This document shows positions 52,534 to 61,702 of a stretch of DNA of 64,000 nucleotides, in pieces. This DNA comes from Clostridium sp. M62/1. GTDB lineage: Bacteria; Bacillota; Clostridia; Lachnospirales; Lachnospiraceae. Both the position numbers and the translations under genes were made by a program. The notes under the pieces were generated by a model that saw nothing but the letters and a program-made list of their open reading frames with translations, searched no databases and had not been told where the DNA came from. Position 1 is the first letter of the stretch, and every line of letters starts with the position of its first letter. The stretch lies in contig NZ_CP085988.1 of NCBI RefSeq assembly GCF_020736365.1, positions 112,501 through 176,500 of the forward strand, written 5' to 3'.

Positions 52534-54243
52534 ATGAAACAGAAATTTATACGCACGATTTTGTGCTTTTTTTTGACGGCTGCCGTTTCGGCCCATCCCG
52601 CCTATGCCTCCCAGGAATGGCCTTCTGATGTATCCATAGAGGCGGATGCCGGGATTGTCATGGATGCGGACTCAGGAACCGTCCTTTATGGAAAAAATAT
52701 CCATGACACTTACTCCCCCGCCAGCATTACCAAGGTGCTCACCTCCATCATTGTCCTTGAAAACTGTGATCTGGATGAGATGGTCACCTTCTCAAAAAAT
52801 GCTATCTACAATGTGGAGGCTGACAGCTCGTCAGCCGGCTACGACACCGGAGATCAGGCCACCGTACGGGACTGTCTTTATGCCCTCCTCTTAAAGTCGG
52901 CAAACGAAGCGGCAAACGCCCTAGCTGAACATGTCGCGGGAACCACAGAGGCCTTTGCCGAGATGATGAATGAGAAAGCAAAGGAGCTTGGCTGCGTGGA
53001 TTCCCACTTTGCCAATCCCAGCGGCCTGAACGACGAAAATCACTATGTCAGCGCCTACGACATGGCTCTGATTACCAGATACGCCTTCGAAAACGAGATA
53101 TTTGAGGAGATTATTTCCACCACCTATTACGAACTCCCTCCAAATGCCAGAAATCCCGAGGGACTCGGCGTTTCCCCGGGAAATAAGCTTATCAAGAAAA
53201 ATTTCCCCGAATACCGTCCCGATGTAATCGGCGGAAAGACAGGCTATACCTCCATCGCCCTGAACACCCTGGTGACAGGAGCCAGGCAGGACGACACGAC
53301 GCTGATCACCGTTGTCCTCCACAGCCGCGGAACCACCTATTCCGACACCAGCCGCATGCTGGATTTCGGCTTTGGCAACTTCCGCTCCGTCTCCCTTGAG
53401 AATAATGATACCACCTATTCCTCGTTAAACAGCAACCTGACCATCGCAGGGCTGCCTACATCGTCTGCCCCGTCCCTGACTGTGGACCCGGACAGCCGGA
53501 TTATTCTCCCAAACAATGCGGAGTTTGAGGAAACCACCTCCTCCGTATCGTTCGACCTGCCGGAAAATGCTCCGGACAATGCGATTGCAGCCGTCTGTTA
53601 CTCTCTGGGAGAGCACCAGGTCGGAACTGCCTGGCTTACCCTGGGCGCAGAGCGGTCAGAATCTCCCGCCATTCCGGAGGAGCTGTTGAGCGCGGTTCCC
53701 ACTACTATCGCTCAGGTCAGCTATGAGGATGAAGCAGCGGCAGAAAACAGCTCTGAAAAAGACAGAAACATGGAAGAAGCCGCTGACAGTCAAAGCACGT
53801 CAGATTCCGCCTCCGAACCGGACCAGAATACCTTATCCTCCGGCGAGCAGTCCCAGAACACTCCGGATGAGAACCCCACCGGCGGCGCTTTATCGGATGG
53901 CTTTTCTGTCACACCGATTCTCATTTTTACCGCTGCAGCAGCTGTAATCGCCCTTCTCGGAACGGCCCTGGCTGTCTGGATCGGAAAAAGCCGCCGCCGC
54001 GAGGAGGCAGAGCGCATGGAGCGCCGCAGAAAGCGTATGGAGCGCCTGAAAGAAACAGGCGTATCTGAGGAGGAGTTTAACGAAATGATGAAAAACCGCC
54101 GCCTCTCCATCCCGCTGGAGCCGGATGAACGTTCTCCCCGCAGAAAGGGAAGTTCTAAAAGCTCTCTTTTATCCCAGCCGAAGAAAAAGAGAACCAGGGA
54201 CAGTGAATTCACCTTGAAAAAAAGGCGCAGGTGGAAGCGGTAA
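52534..54243 (+). CDS. dacF: D-alanyl-D-alanine carboxypeptidase (DacF-type PBP)
   Basis: 569 residues. After a signal peptide (to about residue 26), the serine-peptidase domain has S64-I-T-K67, S122-A-N and K235-T-G motifs. It trims the terminal D-Ala of peptidoglycan stem peptides. It is longer than the 380-400 residues usual for DacF/PBP5: an acidic Ser/Glu-rich linker (about 400-455), one membrane helix (about 462-482: VTPILIFTAAAAVIALLG) and a very basic Arg/Lys tail of about 85 residues follow. The helix replaces the usual amphipathic C-terminal anchor and puts the tail in the cytoplasm. Confidence 0.92.
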   Translation: MKQKFIRTILCFFLTAAVSAHPAYASQEWPSDVSIEADAGIVMDADSGTVLYGKNIHDTYSPASITKVLTSIIVLENCDLDEMVTFSKNAIYNVEADSSSAGYDTGDQATVRDCLYALLLKSANEAANALAEHVAGTTEAFAEMMNEKAKELGCVDSHFANPSGLNDENHYVSAYDMALITRYAFENEIFEEIISTTYYELPPNARNPEGLGVSPGNKLIKKNFPEYRPDVIGGKTGYTSIALNTLVTGARQDDTTLITVVLHSRGTTYSDTSRMLDFGFGNFRSVSLENNDTTYSSLNSNLTIAGLPTSSAPSLTVDPDSRIILPNNAEFEETTSSVSFDLPENAPDNAIAAVCYSLGEHQVGTAWLTLGAERSESPAIPEELLSAVPTTIAQVSYEDEAAAENSSEKDRNMEEAADSQSTSDSASEPDQNTLSSGEQSQNTPDENPTGGALSDGFSVTPILIFTAAAAVIALLGTALAVWIGKSRRREEAERMERRRKRMERLKETGVSEEEFNEMMKNRRLSIPLEPDERSPRRKGSSKSSLLSQPKKKRTRDSEFTLKKRRRWKR

Positions 54244-54360
54244 GTCATGACAGAGCAAAGTCTCATCGAAGAAGCATCTGCCCCAATACCCACTGTGTAT
54301 CCACAGAGTATTTGATTCAGTTCTTCTGACGGCTCGGATATTATGGCTCGAACATTGAAT

Positions 54361-54421
54361 AAAAAAAGCATCCTCTGGCGGAAAGCCTGTTTTTCAGGTC
54401 TTCCCCCGGAGGATGCTTTTA
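54361..54421. terminator. Bidirectional terminator
   Basis: AAAAAAAGCATCCTC pairs with GAGGATGCTTTTATT around a loop; lies between converging dac and exonuclease genes. Confidence 0.8.
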
Positions 54422-54532
54422 TTAATACAGCTTTCTATTTATACAGCCTTTCAGCTTCTCTTTCTCTCTTCCTGTCCGCTTCGCCTCAGTTTTTCCAAAC
54501 CTGCGATTCAGAGCACCAGCTGCCTGCCTGTT

Positions 54533-55576
54533 TCATCCCTGCTGCCCTGCCGCTCCAGAATTCTTTCCTTTTCTTTTCAGCCGGTTTGCTGCAGCCTCTG
54601 ATTTTTCCTTCTTTTTGGCCTCCTTGCGCGCCTTTGCCCGCTCAGCGCGCTTTTTTTTCGCTTCCTCGCGGCGCCTGATAATCGTATCCACCCCTGCCTC
54701 ATCTGCAAACTTCACTGTCTTTACAGCAAACACAGAGCCGTCCTCTGACTTCTTAATCCTGATTTTTCCCTTCACAAACCCGTGCTCGGGGCAGACAGCC
54801 AGACAGAAATAATACCGCTGGTTCACGCTAAACCAGCGGATTTTCTTTCGCAGCATGCGGTGACACTTATAGCAGACCACATCTGTCACCCGCTTTTGTG
54901 CGAGCAGCTCCTCCTTGGTTTCCCAGGTTCTTGACACGAATTTCGAGTAATCGGGAAATTCCAGATAGATCTCCTCCTCCTCTGTTTCAGGAGTCTGGTA
55001 GTAGTCCACGGAAATGTACTCCATCATACTGTAGAAGTTCATTTTTCCCATCACAAGGCCTGTGTACCAGGCATCATCCAGAGCGCGGTGAAACGGGCGC
55101 TCCTCCTCAATTCCCATCTCCAGAACCGCCGTATCCAGCGATTCTCTCTTCGTATTTCCCTGAATCAGACTGTAAATCTTCTGAAGATCAAAGTAATAGA
55201 GAGGTTTCTGAAAGGGAAGCTCCATGCCATGATAAACCATATTCCTCTGAAGCTCTGTCAGATCCATGGATCCCCAGGTACAGAAACGGCAGTCATTTCC
55301 ACACCAGTCAAAAAATTCCTTTACCGCTGTCTCAAATTTCTGGCCCTCCCGTTCCAGCTGTTCCGCCGTGAGATGCGTTACCTCTGAAATTTTATAGTGA
55401 AGTGTCCGGTACACCTGCGGGCGCACCAGGCGGCTGAACTCTGATACAATTCTGAGATTTTCGTCCAGCTTCACCGCTCCGATTTCAATAATCTCAAAGG
55501 GCAGTCGATCAATGGATGCCTCCCTGCCGCCTGAGCTCTGGTTCCATTCCAGATCAAGCACAATATAATGTCCCAT
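54533..55576 (-). CDS. DEDD-family 3'-5' exonuclease (KapD-like)
   Basis: 347 residues. The N-terminal DnaQ-like nuclease (about 1-190) has the DxE motif in IVLDLEWN, a middle Asp in CTWGSMDL, and the late HRALDDAWYTGLV. It resembles KapD, an inhibitor of sporulation kinase in Bacillus. A C-terminal part with CYKCHRML could bind zinc, and a Lys/Ala/Arg-rich tail ends the protein. Substrate (RNA or DNA) not known. The ATG at 55576 is preferred; an ATG at 55585 and a TTG are alternatives. Confidence 0.82.
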   Translation of the reverse strand: MGHYIVLDLEWNQSSGGREASIDRLPFEIIEIGAVKLDENLRIVSEFSRLVRPQVYRTLHYKISEVTHLTAEQLEREGQKFETAVKEFFDWCGNDCRFCTWGSMDLTELQRNMVYHGMELPFQKPLYYFDLQKIYSLIQGNTKRESLDTAVLEMGIEEERPFHRALDDAWYTGLVMGKMNFYSMMEYISVDYYQTPETEEEEIYLEFPDYSKFVSRTWETKEELLAQKRVTDVVCYKCHRMLRKKIRWFSVNQRYYFCLAVCPEHGFVKGKIRIKKSEDGSVFAVKTVKFADEAGVDTIIRRREEAKKKRAERAKARKEAKKKEKSEAAANRLKRKGKNSGAAGQQG

Positions 55577-55656
55577 AGCTATCATTCCCAAATAAATCTG
55601 ACTCTTTAAAACACACGTCCTCCAGGCTGCGGCCCTGCCAATCCGCCTGCGTAAAC

Positions 55657-55694
55657 AAAGAGCAGCCCTGCAAGAACGCTTTGGGCTGCTCTTT
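55657..55694. terminator. Hairpin, possible terminator
   Basis: AAAGAGCAGCCC pairs perfectly with GGGCTGCTCTTT. It lies upstream of the exonuclease gene and probably ends a transcript coming from the right. Confidence 0.5.
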
Positions 55695-56136
55695 ACCTGT
55701 TATTAACTTTACCACATTCTATGAAATAAGTCGATGAAAAATTTTTCCGGTCCCTTTCCCCTGTCTCGAGCAGATGCTGAAAGATGCCGTTTGAAAAAAC
55801 GGTCTTCTGATTTTAGTACTGAATAATTATTCATTTTAGTAATTAATTATTCTTTCATGTTTCCGTTTATCTTATTTAGCATATTTGCAATTTTACTCAC
55901 TGTTTCTCTGTCTCAGAATTGTCAGGAAACTCTTTTTTCTGCAGTACGGCCAGATTCCGTTTTGGTATAATACCTGTCTGAACTTTCAGTAATTTAAAGA
56001 TTATTTAACACAGTGCATTCCCATTTTTGGCTTCATATTATCCATCTCTACTTTTCACCGTAAGTTTTTTATATTTATATCTTATTTATATCTTATCTAT
56101 ATCTTATCAATATATCATTATTTCGTATAATCCCCA

Positions 56137-56152
56137 TGTTTCACGTGAAACA
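56137..56152. promoter_or_regulatory. parS: parS chromosome-partition site
   Basis: TGTTTCACGTGAAACA is a perfect 16-bp palindrome identical to the ParB/Spo0J consensus. It lies in non-coding AT-rich DNA. parS sites cluster around the origin and load ParB and SMC. Confidence 0.9.
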
Positions 56153-56668
56153 ATTCTTTCACCAATCCTGTTTTTCGGTACCGTGGACTTTTCTTTCTTC
56201 AGCTGTCTGCAGTCTCTCCCTCTCTGCTATTATTTTTAGAAATGGCTCCTCAGTGCTTCCTGTGGGCTTCCAGGGGAAACCGACCGAACTGTATTATATA
56301 GTTTGAATGAATTTTTATCTGTATATTTATGCTGCATTTTCTATTTTTATTCTTTCTCTTTTTCTTCTTATTTAAATTAAATATGCATATTTATATACTT
56401 TATCAATAGATATTTCGGGTACTGTTCCCCATCACAGAAATCTGATTTTTTATTTTGTCAGACGTCAATACCATACAATCCGTAATCATAATACACAGGT
56501 TCCTTGGCATATTCTGAAGGTTTGTTTGAAACTTTCTGAAGGTTTATTTGAAGCTTTTCTTTGATATATTCTCCTTTTCATTCTCTTTTTCAGGCCTATC
56601 TCTCCTGCTGCTTTTCAGCCTTTTCTTTACTTATTTTTCCTTGCTCCTCCCCACGGTTTACACTATAA

Positions 56669-56675
56669 TTACTAA
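56669..56675. repeat. Left target-site duplication of the IS element
   Basis: TTACTAA, repeated at 58262-58268 directly after the right inverted repeat. Confidence 0.75.
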
Positions 56676-58261
56676 CTAAAACTTCCCATACCTAAAATGG
56701 GATTCGTTCCTTGAAAATTCAATATTTCAGCTAACAAAATAGCGATTTATGCCGCTGCAGCTTCCAAATGGAGTGCTTTTCTCAGATATTCCGGCAATCT
56801 TGCTTCAAAATCAGCGGTAAAAGCATTCAGTTGCTCATCGCTTAGTTTAAAGATTCCCTGAAGACTTGCCATCAAGGCTTCCATCAGGATGCAAAGTGAC
56901 CTGTTGAAAGTAATGTCTGCCATTTCATCAACAAGGAAGAAGAACAGTTCACCAAGCGTTCTCTGATCTTCATTTTGGCGCTGCTCCATTGCAAGTAACA
57001 TATATCGGGTAAACACGATCGCCACATGGGCTGTCAGTGCATCATAAGATAAACTGTGGCATTCTCCAACCAGATTCAGCATGGATTTGCAGGTTTTGAA
57101 AAAGACCTCGATCTGCCAGCGCTTTCCATAAATACGGATAATCTCTTCCTCGGAAAGTGTTGTAGCTGTACAGATAAAAGCAAGCCAGTCCTTGCGGTTT
57201 GCCTTGTTCCTTACGCATACGATTTTCGCCGGAATTGGATTCGCCTTTCCTACCATAACATCAACAGAAAGCAGATACTTTGATCTGCCACGGCGCTTTT
57301 TGTTCCGGGAATAGATTTCTTTGATATTCAGCTGTTCACCACCGTACGAATATTTGATCCGGCTACTTTTCTTAATCATGGCAATCACATCCATGCCTTT
57401 TGCATGGATGGCTGTGACCTGTGCTGGATTGGAAAACCAGGAATCAAACAGGACATAATCCGCTTTCAGCCCTGCACTGAGGGCTGTATTCAGTAAAGTC
57501 ATCATTGCCTCTGGTGCTTTTGTTTGGGCTAGCGCACGTCTTTTTCCTGCAAGGGTTCTGTTGTCAAAGTCCTTTACCGGGCCGATGATATTTGTATTCT
57601 TTGCAGACGCTAACAGGCAGCTGTTTACAGGGATCAGTGTGTTTCCATCACTCCAGCTTAAAGTAAGCATCCTGAAGCCCTTTTTGAAATGCATATCCGT
57701 GTGGTCAAAAACTTTTGATCCCAGTTCCGTTTTCTTACAGCTGGTACGGTTGAAAAGGCTGTCATCAATGATAAAGACATTTTTTCTTTCCGGATCTGTC
57801 AGATCACGAATGTCATGATTGACAATATCAGCTGCAAGAAGAGAAGTAAAACGAAGCCAGTTTGTTTTTGAAGAATTAAGGAAACGGTAGAAAGTGTTCT
57901 TGGAAAACGCCTCCTTAAAAGAGCCAGTCCGCTGCTGCATATACATACTTCTTCCGACAAAAATGTTGCTGAGTTTATAACGAAGCAGGGAAACAGATGA
58001 AACACCTTTTTCCTTCATTCCATTACATCTGGCAAGGAGCCTGCCAACATGATGTTTGGAAAAAAATCTCTGAACACAGTCAATTAAGTCGTTCTCAACG
58101 AAATAGTTTTGTGGTATACTGGACATGGCATAAATCTCCTTTGTAAAGATGGTTTCTAGTCAATTCCATTATACCAAACGGAACAGATTTATGCTTTTTT
58201 TATTGGCTGAAATATTGAATTTTCAAGGATCAACGCACCAATATGGTGTGGGAAGTTTTAG
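56676..58261 (-). mobile_element. Complete IS4-type insertion sequence
   Basis: About 1586 bp bounded by inverted ends CTAAAACTTCCCA...TGGGAAGTTTTAG with a second, longer inner inverted repeat (CCTTGAAAATTCAATATT followed by TCAGC) on both sides. One full transposase gene and a 7-bp TTACTAA duplication. It appears intact and recent. It lies six bases past a TATAAT (56664-56669), the possible native -10 of the ABC exporter gene. Confidence 0.85.
56747..58126 (-). CDS. IS4-family transposase
   Basis: 459 residues with the DDE triad visible: Asp121 in FIIDDSLF, Asp228 in YVLFDSWFS, and Glu340 in KRWQIEVFFK with the YREK-like signature. Full length, no frameshift. The N-terminal domain precedes the catalytic core; C-terminal helices follow. 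Confidence 0.93.
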   Translation of the reverse strand: MSSIPQNYFVENDLIDCVQRFFSKHHVGRLLARCNGMKEKGVSSVSLLRYKLSNIFVGRSMYMQQRTGSFKEAFSKNTFYRFLNSSKTNWLRFTSLLAADIVNHDIRDLTDPERKNVFIIDDSLFNRTSCKKTELGSKVFDHTDMHFKKGFRMLTLSWSDGNTLIPVNSCLLASAKNTNIIGPVKDFDNRTLAGKRRALAQTKAPEAMMTLLNTALSAGLKADYVLFDSWFSNPAQVTAIHAKGMDVIAMIKKSSRIKYSYGGEQLNIKEIYSRNKKRRGRSKYLLSVDVMVGKANPIPAKIVCVRNKANRKDWLAFICTATTLSEEEIIRIYGKRWQIEVFFKTCKSMLNLVGECHSLSYDALTAHVAIVFTRYMLLAMEQRQNEDQRTLGELFFFLVDEMADITFNRSLCILMEALMASLQGIFKLSDEQLNAFTADFEARLPEYLRKALHLEAAAA

Positions 58262-58268
58262 TTACTAA
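58262..58268. repeat. Right target-site duplication of the IS element
   Basis: TTACTAA, matching 56669-56675. Confidence 0.75.
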
Positions 58269-58328
58269 TATCAGCCGTATCACAATATGCCGGCTGTCAA
58301 TCAAAACCTATCTGCAAGGGAGACTGCC

Positions 58329-60062
58329 ATGAATACACTGAAACGATTTATTCATTACTACCGGCCTTACCAGGCCGTATTTTTTCTGGATCTCCTCTGT
58401 GCGGCAGTGATCAGCACTGTGGATCTGCTCTATCCCCAGATTCTCCGCACGCTTACCAGAACTCTGTTTACCGAGGACAGCTCTGTCATCCTGAGAGCTC
58501 TTCTCCCCATCGGCCTGGGGCTCTTCGCCATGTATGTGATCCAGAGCCTGTGCAAATATTACGTCAGCTATCAGGGACACATGATGGGCGCCCAGATGGA
58601 GCGGGATATGCGCCAGCAGCTCTTTGATCACTATGAGCGGCTGTCTTTTTCCTACTACGACAGCAACAACTCCGGCCAGATGATGAGCAAGCTGGTTTCC
58701 GATCTATTTGATATTGCAGAATTCGCCCACCACGGACCGGAAAACCTGTTTATTTCCCTGATCAAAATTATTGGCTCCTTTATCTTTCTCTTCCTCATTA
58801 ACTGGCGGCTGGCTCTTCCTCTCGTTTTTCTCGTTATCTGCATGTTCCTGTTCTCTCTGGGACAAAACAGCAGAATGCAGGTAACCTTTATGGATAACCG
58901 CCGCCGGATCGGCGATGTAAATGCAAGCCTTCAGGATACCCTGGCCGGCATCCGCGTTGTCCAGTCCTTCGCCAATGAAAAGGTAGAAAGAGAGAAATTT
59001 AAAAAAAGCAATCACAGCTTTCTCCTTTCCAAGGATGCCAATTACCGCTGTATGGGCAGCTTCATGGGGTGGAACCTGTTTTTCCAGGGCATGATGTATC
59101 TGGTTACCCTGGTCTACGGCGGATATCTGATCGCTCACGGAGCGATGGATGCAGCAGATCTGGCCATGTATGCCCTCTATATCGGAATTTTTATCAGTCC
59201 CATACAGATCCTGGTGGAGCTGACAGAAATGATGCAGAAGGGTCTCTCAGGCTTTTGCCGCTTTCTCGCTGTCATGGACACAGAGCCTGAGATCAAAAAC
59301 CTGCCGGGCGCTGTCCCCCTGACAGATGTAAAGGGCGATGTGGAGTACAGACACGTCAGTTTCTCCTATCTGGAAGAGGAACCGGTGCTTTCTGATATTT
59401 CCTTTCACATCCCGGCCGGACGCTCTGTTGCGCTGGTTGGACCGTCCGGCGGCGGGAAAACCACCATCTGTTCTCTCCTGCCGCGCTTCTATGACGTCAC
59501 AGAGGGCGCCGTTTTCATCGATGGAAAGGATATCCGAAGCCTCACTCTGGAGAGCCTCAGAGGCCAGATAGGCATCGTACAGCAGGATGTATATCTCTTC
59601 TGCGGGACAGTCCGTGAAAATATCGCCTACGGGAAGCCCGGAGCCTCCGAGGAGGAAATCATTGAAGCTGCCAAAAAGGCCAATATTCACCAGTTCATCG
59701 AGTCCCTGCCTGACGGCTATGATACCTTTGTGGGAGAACGGGGAACACGCCTTTCCGGCGGTCAGAAACAGCGTATATCCATTGCCCGGGTTTTCCTGAA
59801 GAATCCCCCGATTCTGATTCTTGACGAGGCCACCAGCGCTCTGGACAATGAGAGTGAACGCCATATTCAGAAAAGCCTGGAGGAGCTGTCTAAGAACAGG
59901 ACAACCATCACCATCGCCCACCGTCTTTCCACCATCCGGAACGCAGACGAGATCATTGTGATCAATGAAAGCGGTATTGCGGAGCGGGGAAATCACAGAG
60001 AGCTGCTGGAGCAGGATGGCATTTACTCTCATTACTACAGCATGCAGTTTGAAGGACTGTAA
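58329..60062 (+). CDS. ABC exporter, fused permease-ATPase
   Basis: 577 residues, a half-transporter of the MsbA/LmrA type. Six membrane helices fill residues about 15-310. The ATPase has Walker A GPSGGGKTT (about 375), Q loop, signature LSGGQKQR (about 474) and Walker B ILILDEATSALD. It acts as a dimer and exports lipids, drugs or peptides; substrate not determinable. The start at 58329 follows AGGGAG. The IS element lies directly upstream. Confidence 0.93.
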   Translation: MNTLKRFIHYYRPYQAVFFLDLLCAAVISTVDLLYPQILRTLTRTLFTEDSSVILRALLPIGLGLFAMYVIQSLCKYYVSYQGHMMGAQMERDMRQQLFDHYERLSFSYYDSNNSGQMMSKLVSDLFDIAEFAHHGPENLFISLIKIIGSFIFLFLINWRLALPLVFLVICMFLFSLGQNSRMQVTFMDNRRRIGDVNASLQDTLAGIRVVQSFANEKVEREKFKKSNHSFLLSKDANYRCMGSFMGWNLFFQGMMYLVTLVYGGYLIAHGAMDAADLAMYALYIGIFISPIQILVELTEMMQKGLSGFCRFLAVMDTEPEIKNLPGAVPLTDVKGDVEYRHVSFSYLEEEPVLSDISFHIPAGRSVALVGPSGGGKTTICSLLPRFYDVTEGAVFIDGKDIRSLTLESLRGQIGIVQQDVYLFCGTVRENIAYGKPGASEEEIIEAAKKANIHQFIESLPDGYDTFVGERGTRLSGGQKQRISIARVFLKNPPILILDEATSALDNESERHIQKSLEELSKNRTTITIAHRLSTIRNADEIIVINESGIAERGNHRELLEQDGIYSHYYSMQFEGL

Positions 60063-60193
60063 AGCCTTTCCCGCTTCTGACATCCCCTATGCATTGCCCT
60101 TTCCCCCCTCGAGGAGACGGAGATTCCTCTTAAACGAAAGGGACTGGCGCAGAGAAGAAATAAAAAACTCTGCAATAAAAAATTCTGCAAAAA

Positions 60194-60239
60194 TGCGCCT
60201 TGTATCAGAGATAACCCTCTGATACAAGGCGCATTTTTT
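60194..60239 (+). terminator. Terminator after the ABC exporter
   Basis: ATGCGCCTTGTATCAGAG pairs with CTCTGATACAAGGCGCAT, followed by TTTTTTC. A very strong hairpin. Confidence 0.9.
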
Positions 60240-60387
60240 CTTCAGATTTCGTTAAAACCATCCGCCCAAAGGCTTTTGTATTGCGGGGCAGTTCCTGCCT
60301 GCAGAGGCCCCTTCAGCGGACCCTTCTGCGGCAAATTCTGCTTTATCTCAGTCGTTTGTCTCAGTCCGTTTGTGTCAGCTGTTCGTC

Positions 60388-60984
60388 TCAGCCGTTTGTC
60401 TCAGTCCCTTCCCTGTTACATATGTTTTCCTTTCTGACGCCAAAGACAGAGATCAGAAGCAGAATCACAGAACCCGCTGCCATACACAAAAAGGCAATGT
60501 TCATACCATGCATCAGTGCTCCCTCTCCATAAGCAGCAGCGGAACCTTCACTTACCGCAGTCATAATTCCCACAAAAACGGCAGATCCGATGGAACCTGC
60601 AATCGTCCGAAACGAGGTGAGCAGTGAGGAGGCGTCGGCTACCTTTTTGATCTGAATGCTGCTCGTTCCCCACGTCAGCAGCGGCATCATCAGACTTCCG
60701 ATGGAAACATTGCGTATCACGTTCAGCACAGCAGCTGTCCAAAGAGGCGTACTCATCGTTAAAAAGTACATTCCTATATTGCTGAACAGCATGATAGCTG
60801 AACCAATGACAAACAGCCTTTTGATTCCCATTTTATCGTAAATTCTCCCGGCAAAGGGGCTTACAAGGGTGGTGGCAAGGGATCCCGGCAAGGTGATAAG
60901 ACCGGAAATAACGGCTGAATATCCCATGACACTCTGCACATAGAGGGGCATCAGCACAGAGGAGCCCATAGAAAGCAGCTTAAA
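60388..60984 (-). pseudogene. Truncated MFS exporter (DHA2/EmrB-QacA type)
   Basis: Only the C-terminal 194 residues or so of a 14-helix MFS drug exporter: LMPLYVQSVMGYSAVISGL, then SPFAGRIYDKMGIKRLFVIG (motif A-like loop), and five helices. Families of this type have about 450-500 residues, so more than half is lost. Homology stops at about 60984, exactly where the CD1845-like gene's ribosome site begins, so an element insertion or deletion removed the front. Confidence 0.75.
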
Positions 60985-60996
60985 GGAGGAGACGAT

Positions 60997-61308
60997 ATGA
61001 ATATAGTGATTGGCTTGCTCAAACTGATTTTGAAGATCGTTGCCGCACCAGTAGTGGTGGTGCTCACGGTTGCCATTTGGATGTGTGTAGGAATTGTTTA
61101 TGTATGCGGCTTAGTACTGGGGCTGCTCAGTACGGTGGTTGCTCTGTTGGGCGTGGCAGTAATGATTACTTACTCTCTACAAAACGGCATCATTCTGTTG
61201 GTGATGGCATTCCTTATCAGCCCATACGGTCTGCCAATGGCAGCCATCTGGTTATTGGGTAAGGCTCAGGATTTGAAATTTACAATTCGTGATTTGGTTT
61301 ACAGGTAA
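60997..61308 (+). CDS. CD1845-family small membrane protein
   Basis: 103 residues with two or three long hydrophobic helices (VVVVLTVAIWMCVGIVYVCG, then LLGVAVMITYSL and ILLVMAFLISPYGLPMAAIW). The ending MAAIWLLGKAQDLKFTIRDL fits CD1845 family proteins, which are regular passengers of Tn1549/CTn-type conjugative elements. Function unknown. AGGAGGAGA precedes the ATG. Its presence marks the left part of an element remnant. Confidence 0.7.
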   Translation: MNIVIGLLKLILKIVAAPVVVVLTVAIWMCVGIVYVCGLVLGLLSTVVALLGVAVMITYSLQNGIILLVMAFLISPYGLPMAAIWLLGKAQDLKFTIRDLVYR

Positions 61309-61312
61309 TACA

Positions 61313-61347
61313 AAGACCTCCGGCGGATTTTTCGTCGGAGGTCTTAT
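61313..61347. terminator. Terminator after the CD1845-like gene
   Basis: AAGACCTCCG pairs with CGGAGGTCTT around a T-rich loop. Confidence 0.65.
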
Positions 61348-61589
61348 GGTTCGAGATTATCTTCTTGAAAAAGTGGTGATGCAAAAAAGGTGCCTATTCC
61401 AATTCCCAATCCCTGGCACATCTCATGGATGATACGCAACTTTACGGAATCATAAGAACAGTTAATGATATTGCCTATGGTGGACTTGGGAACGCCGCTT
61501 TTCATATACAGCTAATACTGCGTCATTTTCCGCTCCTCCAGCAATTCTGAAAGGCGTCTACTGACCGCCTGATTTAGCTTCAATTTCAC
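61344..61589 (-). pseudogene. XRE-family regulator with in-frame amber stop
   Basis: On the minus strand, a frame beginning GTG at 61589 reads an HTH protein (AVSRRLSELLEERKMTQY, then LYMKSGVPKSTIGNIINC and RIIHEMCQGLGIGIGTFF) interrupted by TAG at 61512-61514, where the family would have Gln (CAG). Apart from that stop the frame is open to TAA at 61344. A single base change therefore seems to have inactivated it. Confidence 0.72.
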
Positions 61590-61594
61590 TCACC

Positions 61595-61663
61595 GTCCCT
61601 GTCCCTGTACTAAAATTATTATATGGGCAGGCGCGTGAAAATTAGTCCCTGTGACTGTACTAA
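61595..61663. promoter_or_regulatory. Direct-repeat operator candidate
   Basis: GTCCCTGTCCCTGTACTAA (61595-61613) and GTCCCTGTGACTGTACTAA (61645-61663) differ by two bases and are 50 bases apart, between the XRE pseudogene and the SLOG gene. They probably bound the XRE regulator. Confidence 0.5.
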
Positions 61664-61702
61664 TAGTGCTATTTGCGCTAAGATAGGATCAGGGGTGTTT
61701 TT

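Larger units (their letters stand above)
55577..56668. other. Long AT-rich gene-free region containing parS
   Basis: About 1.1 kb without a supportable gene. It holds a hairpin AAAGAGCAGCCC/GGGCTGCTCTTT at 55657-55694, many TTATAT and TTTTT runs, and the parS site at 56137. The frame at 56027-56239 runs through the parS site and has no ribosome site. Confidence 0.6.

Noticed and set aside
56027..56239. 70-codon hydrophobic plus-strand frame
   Set aside because: AT-rich DNA, no ribosome site, and overlaps the parS palindrome.
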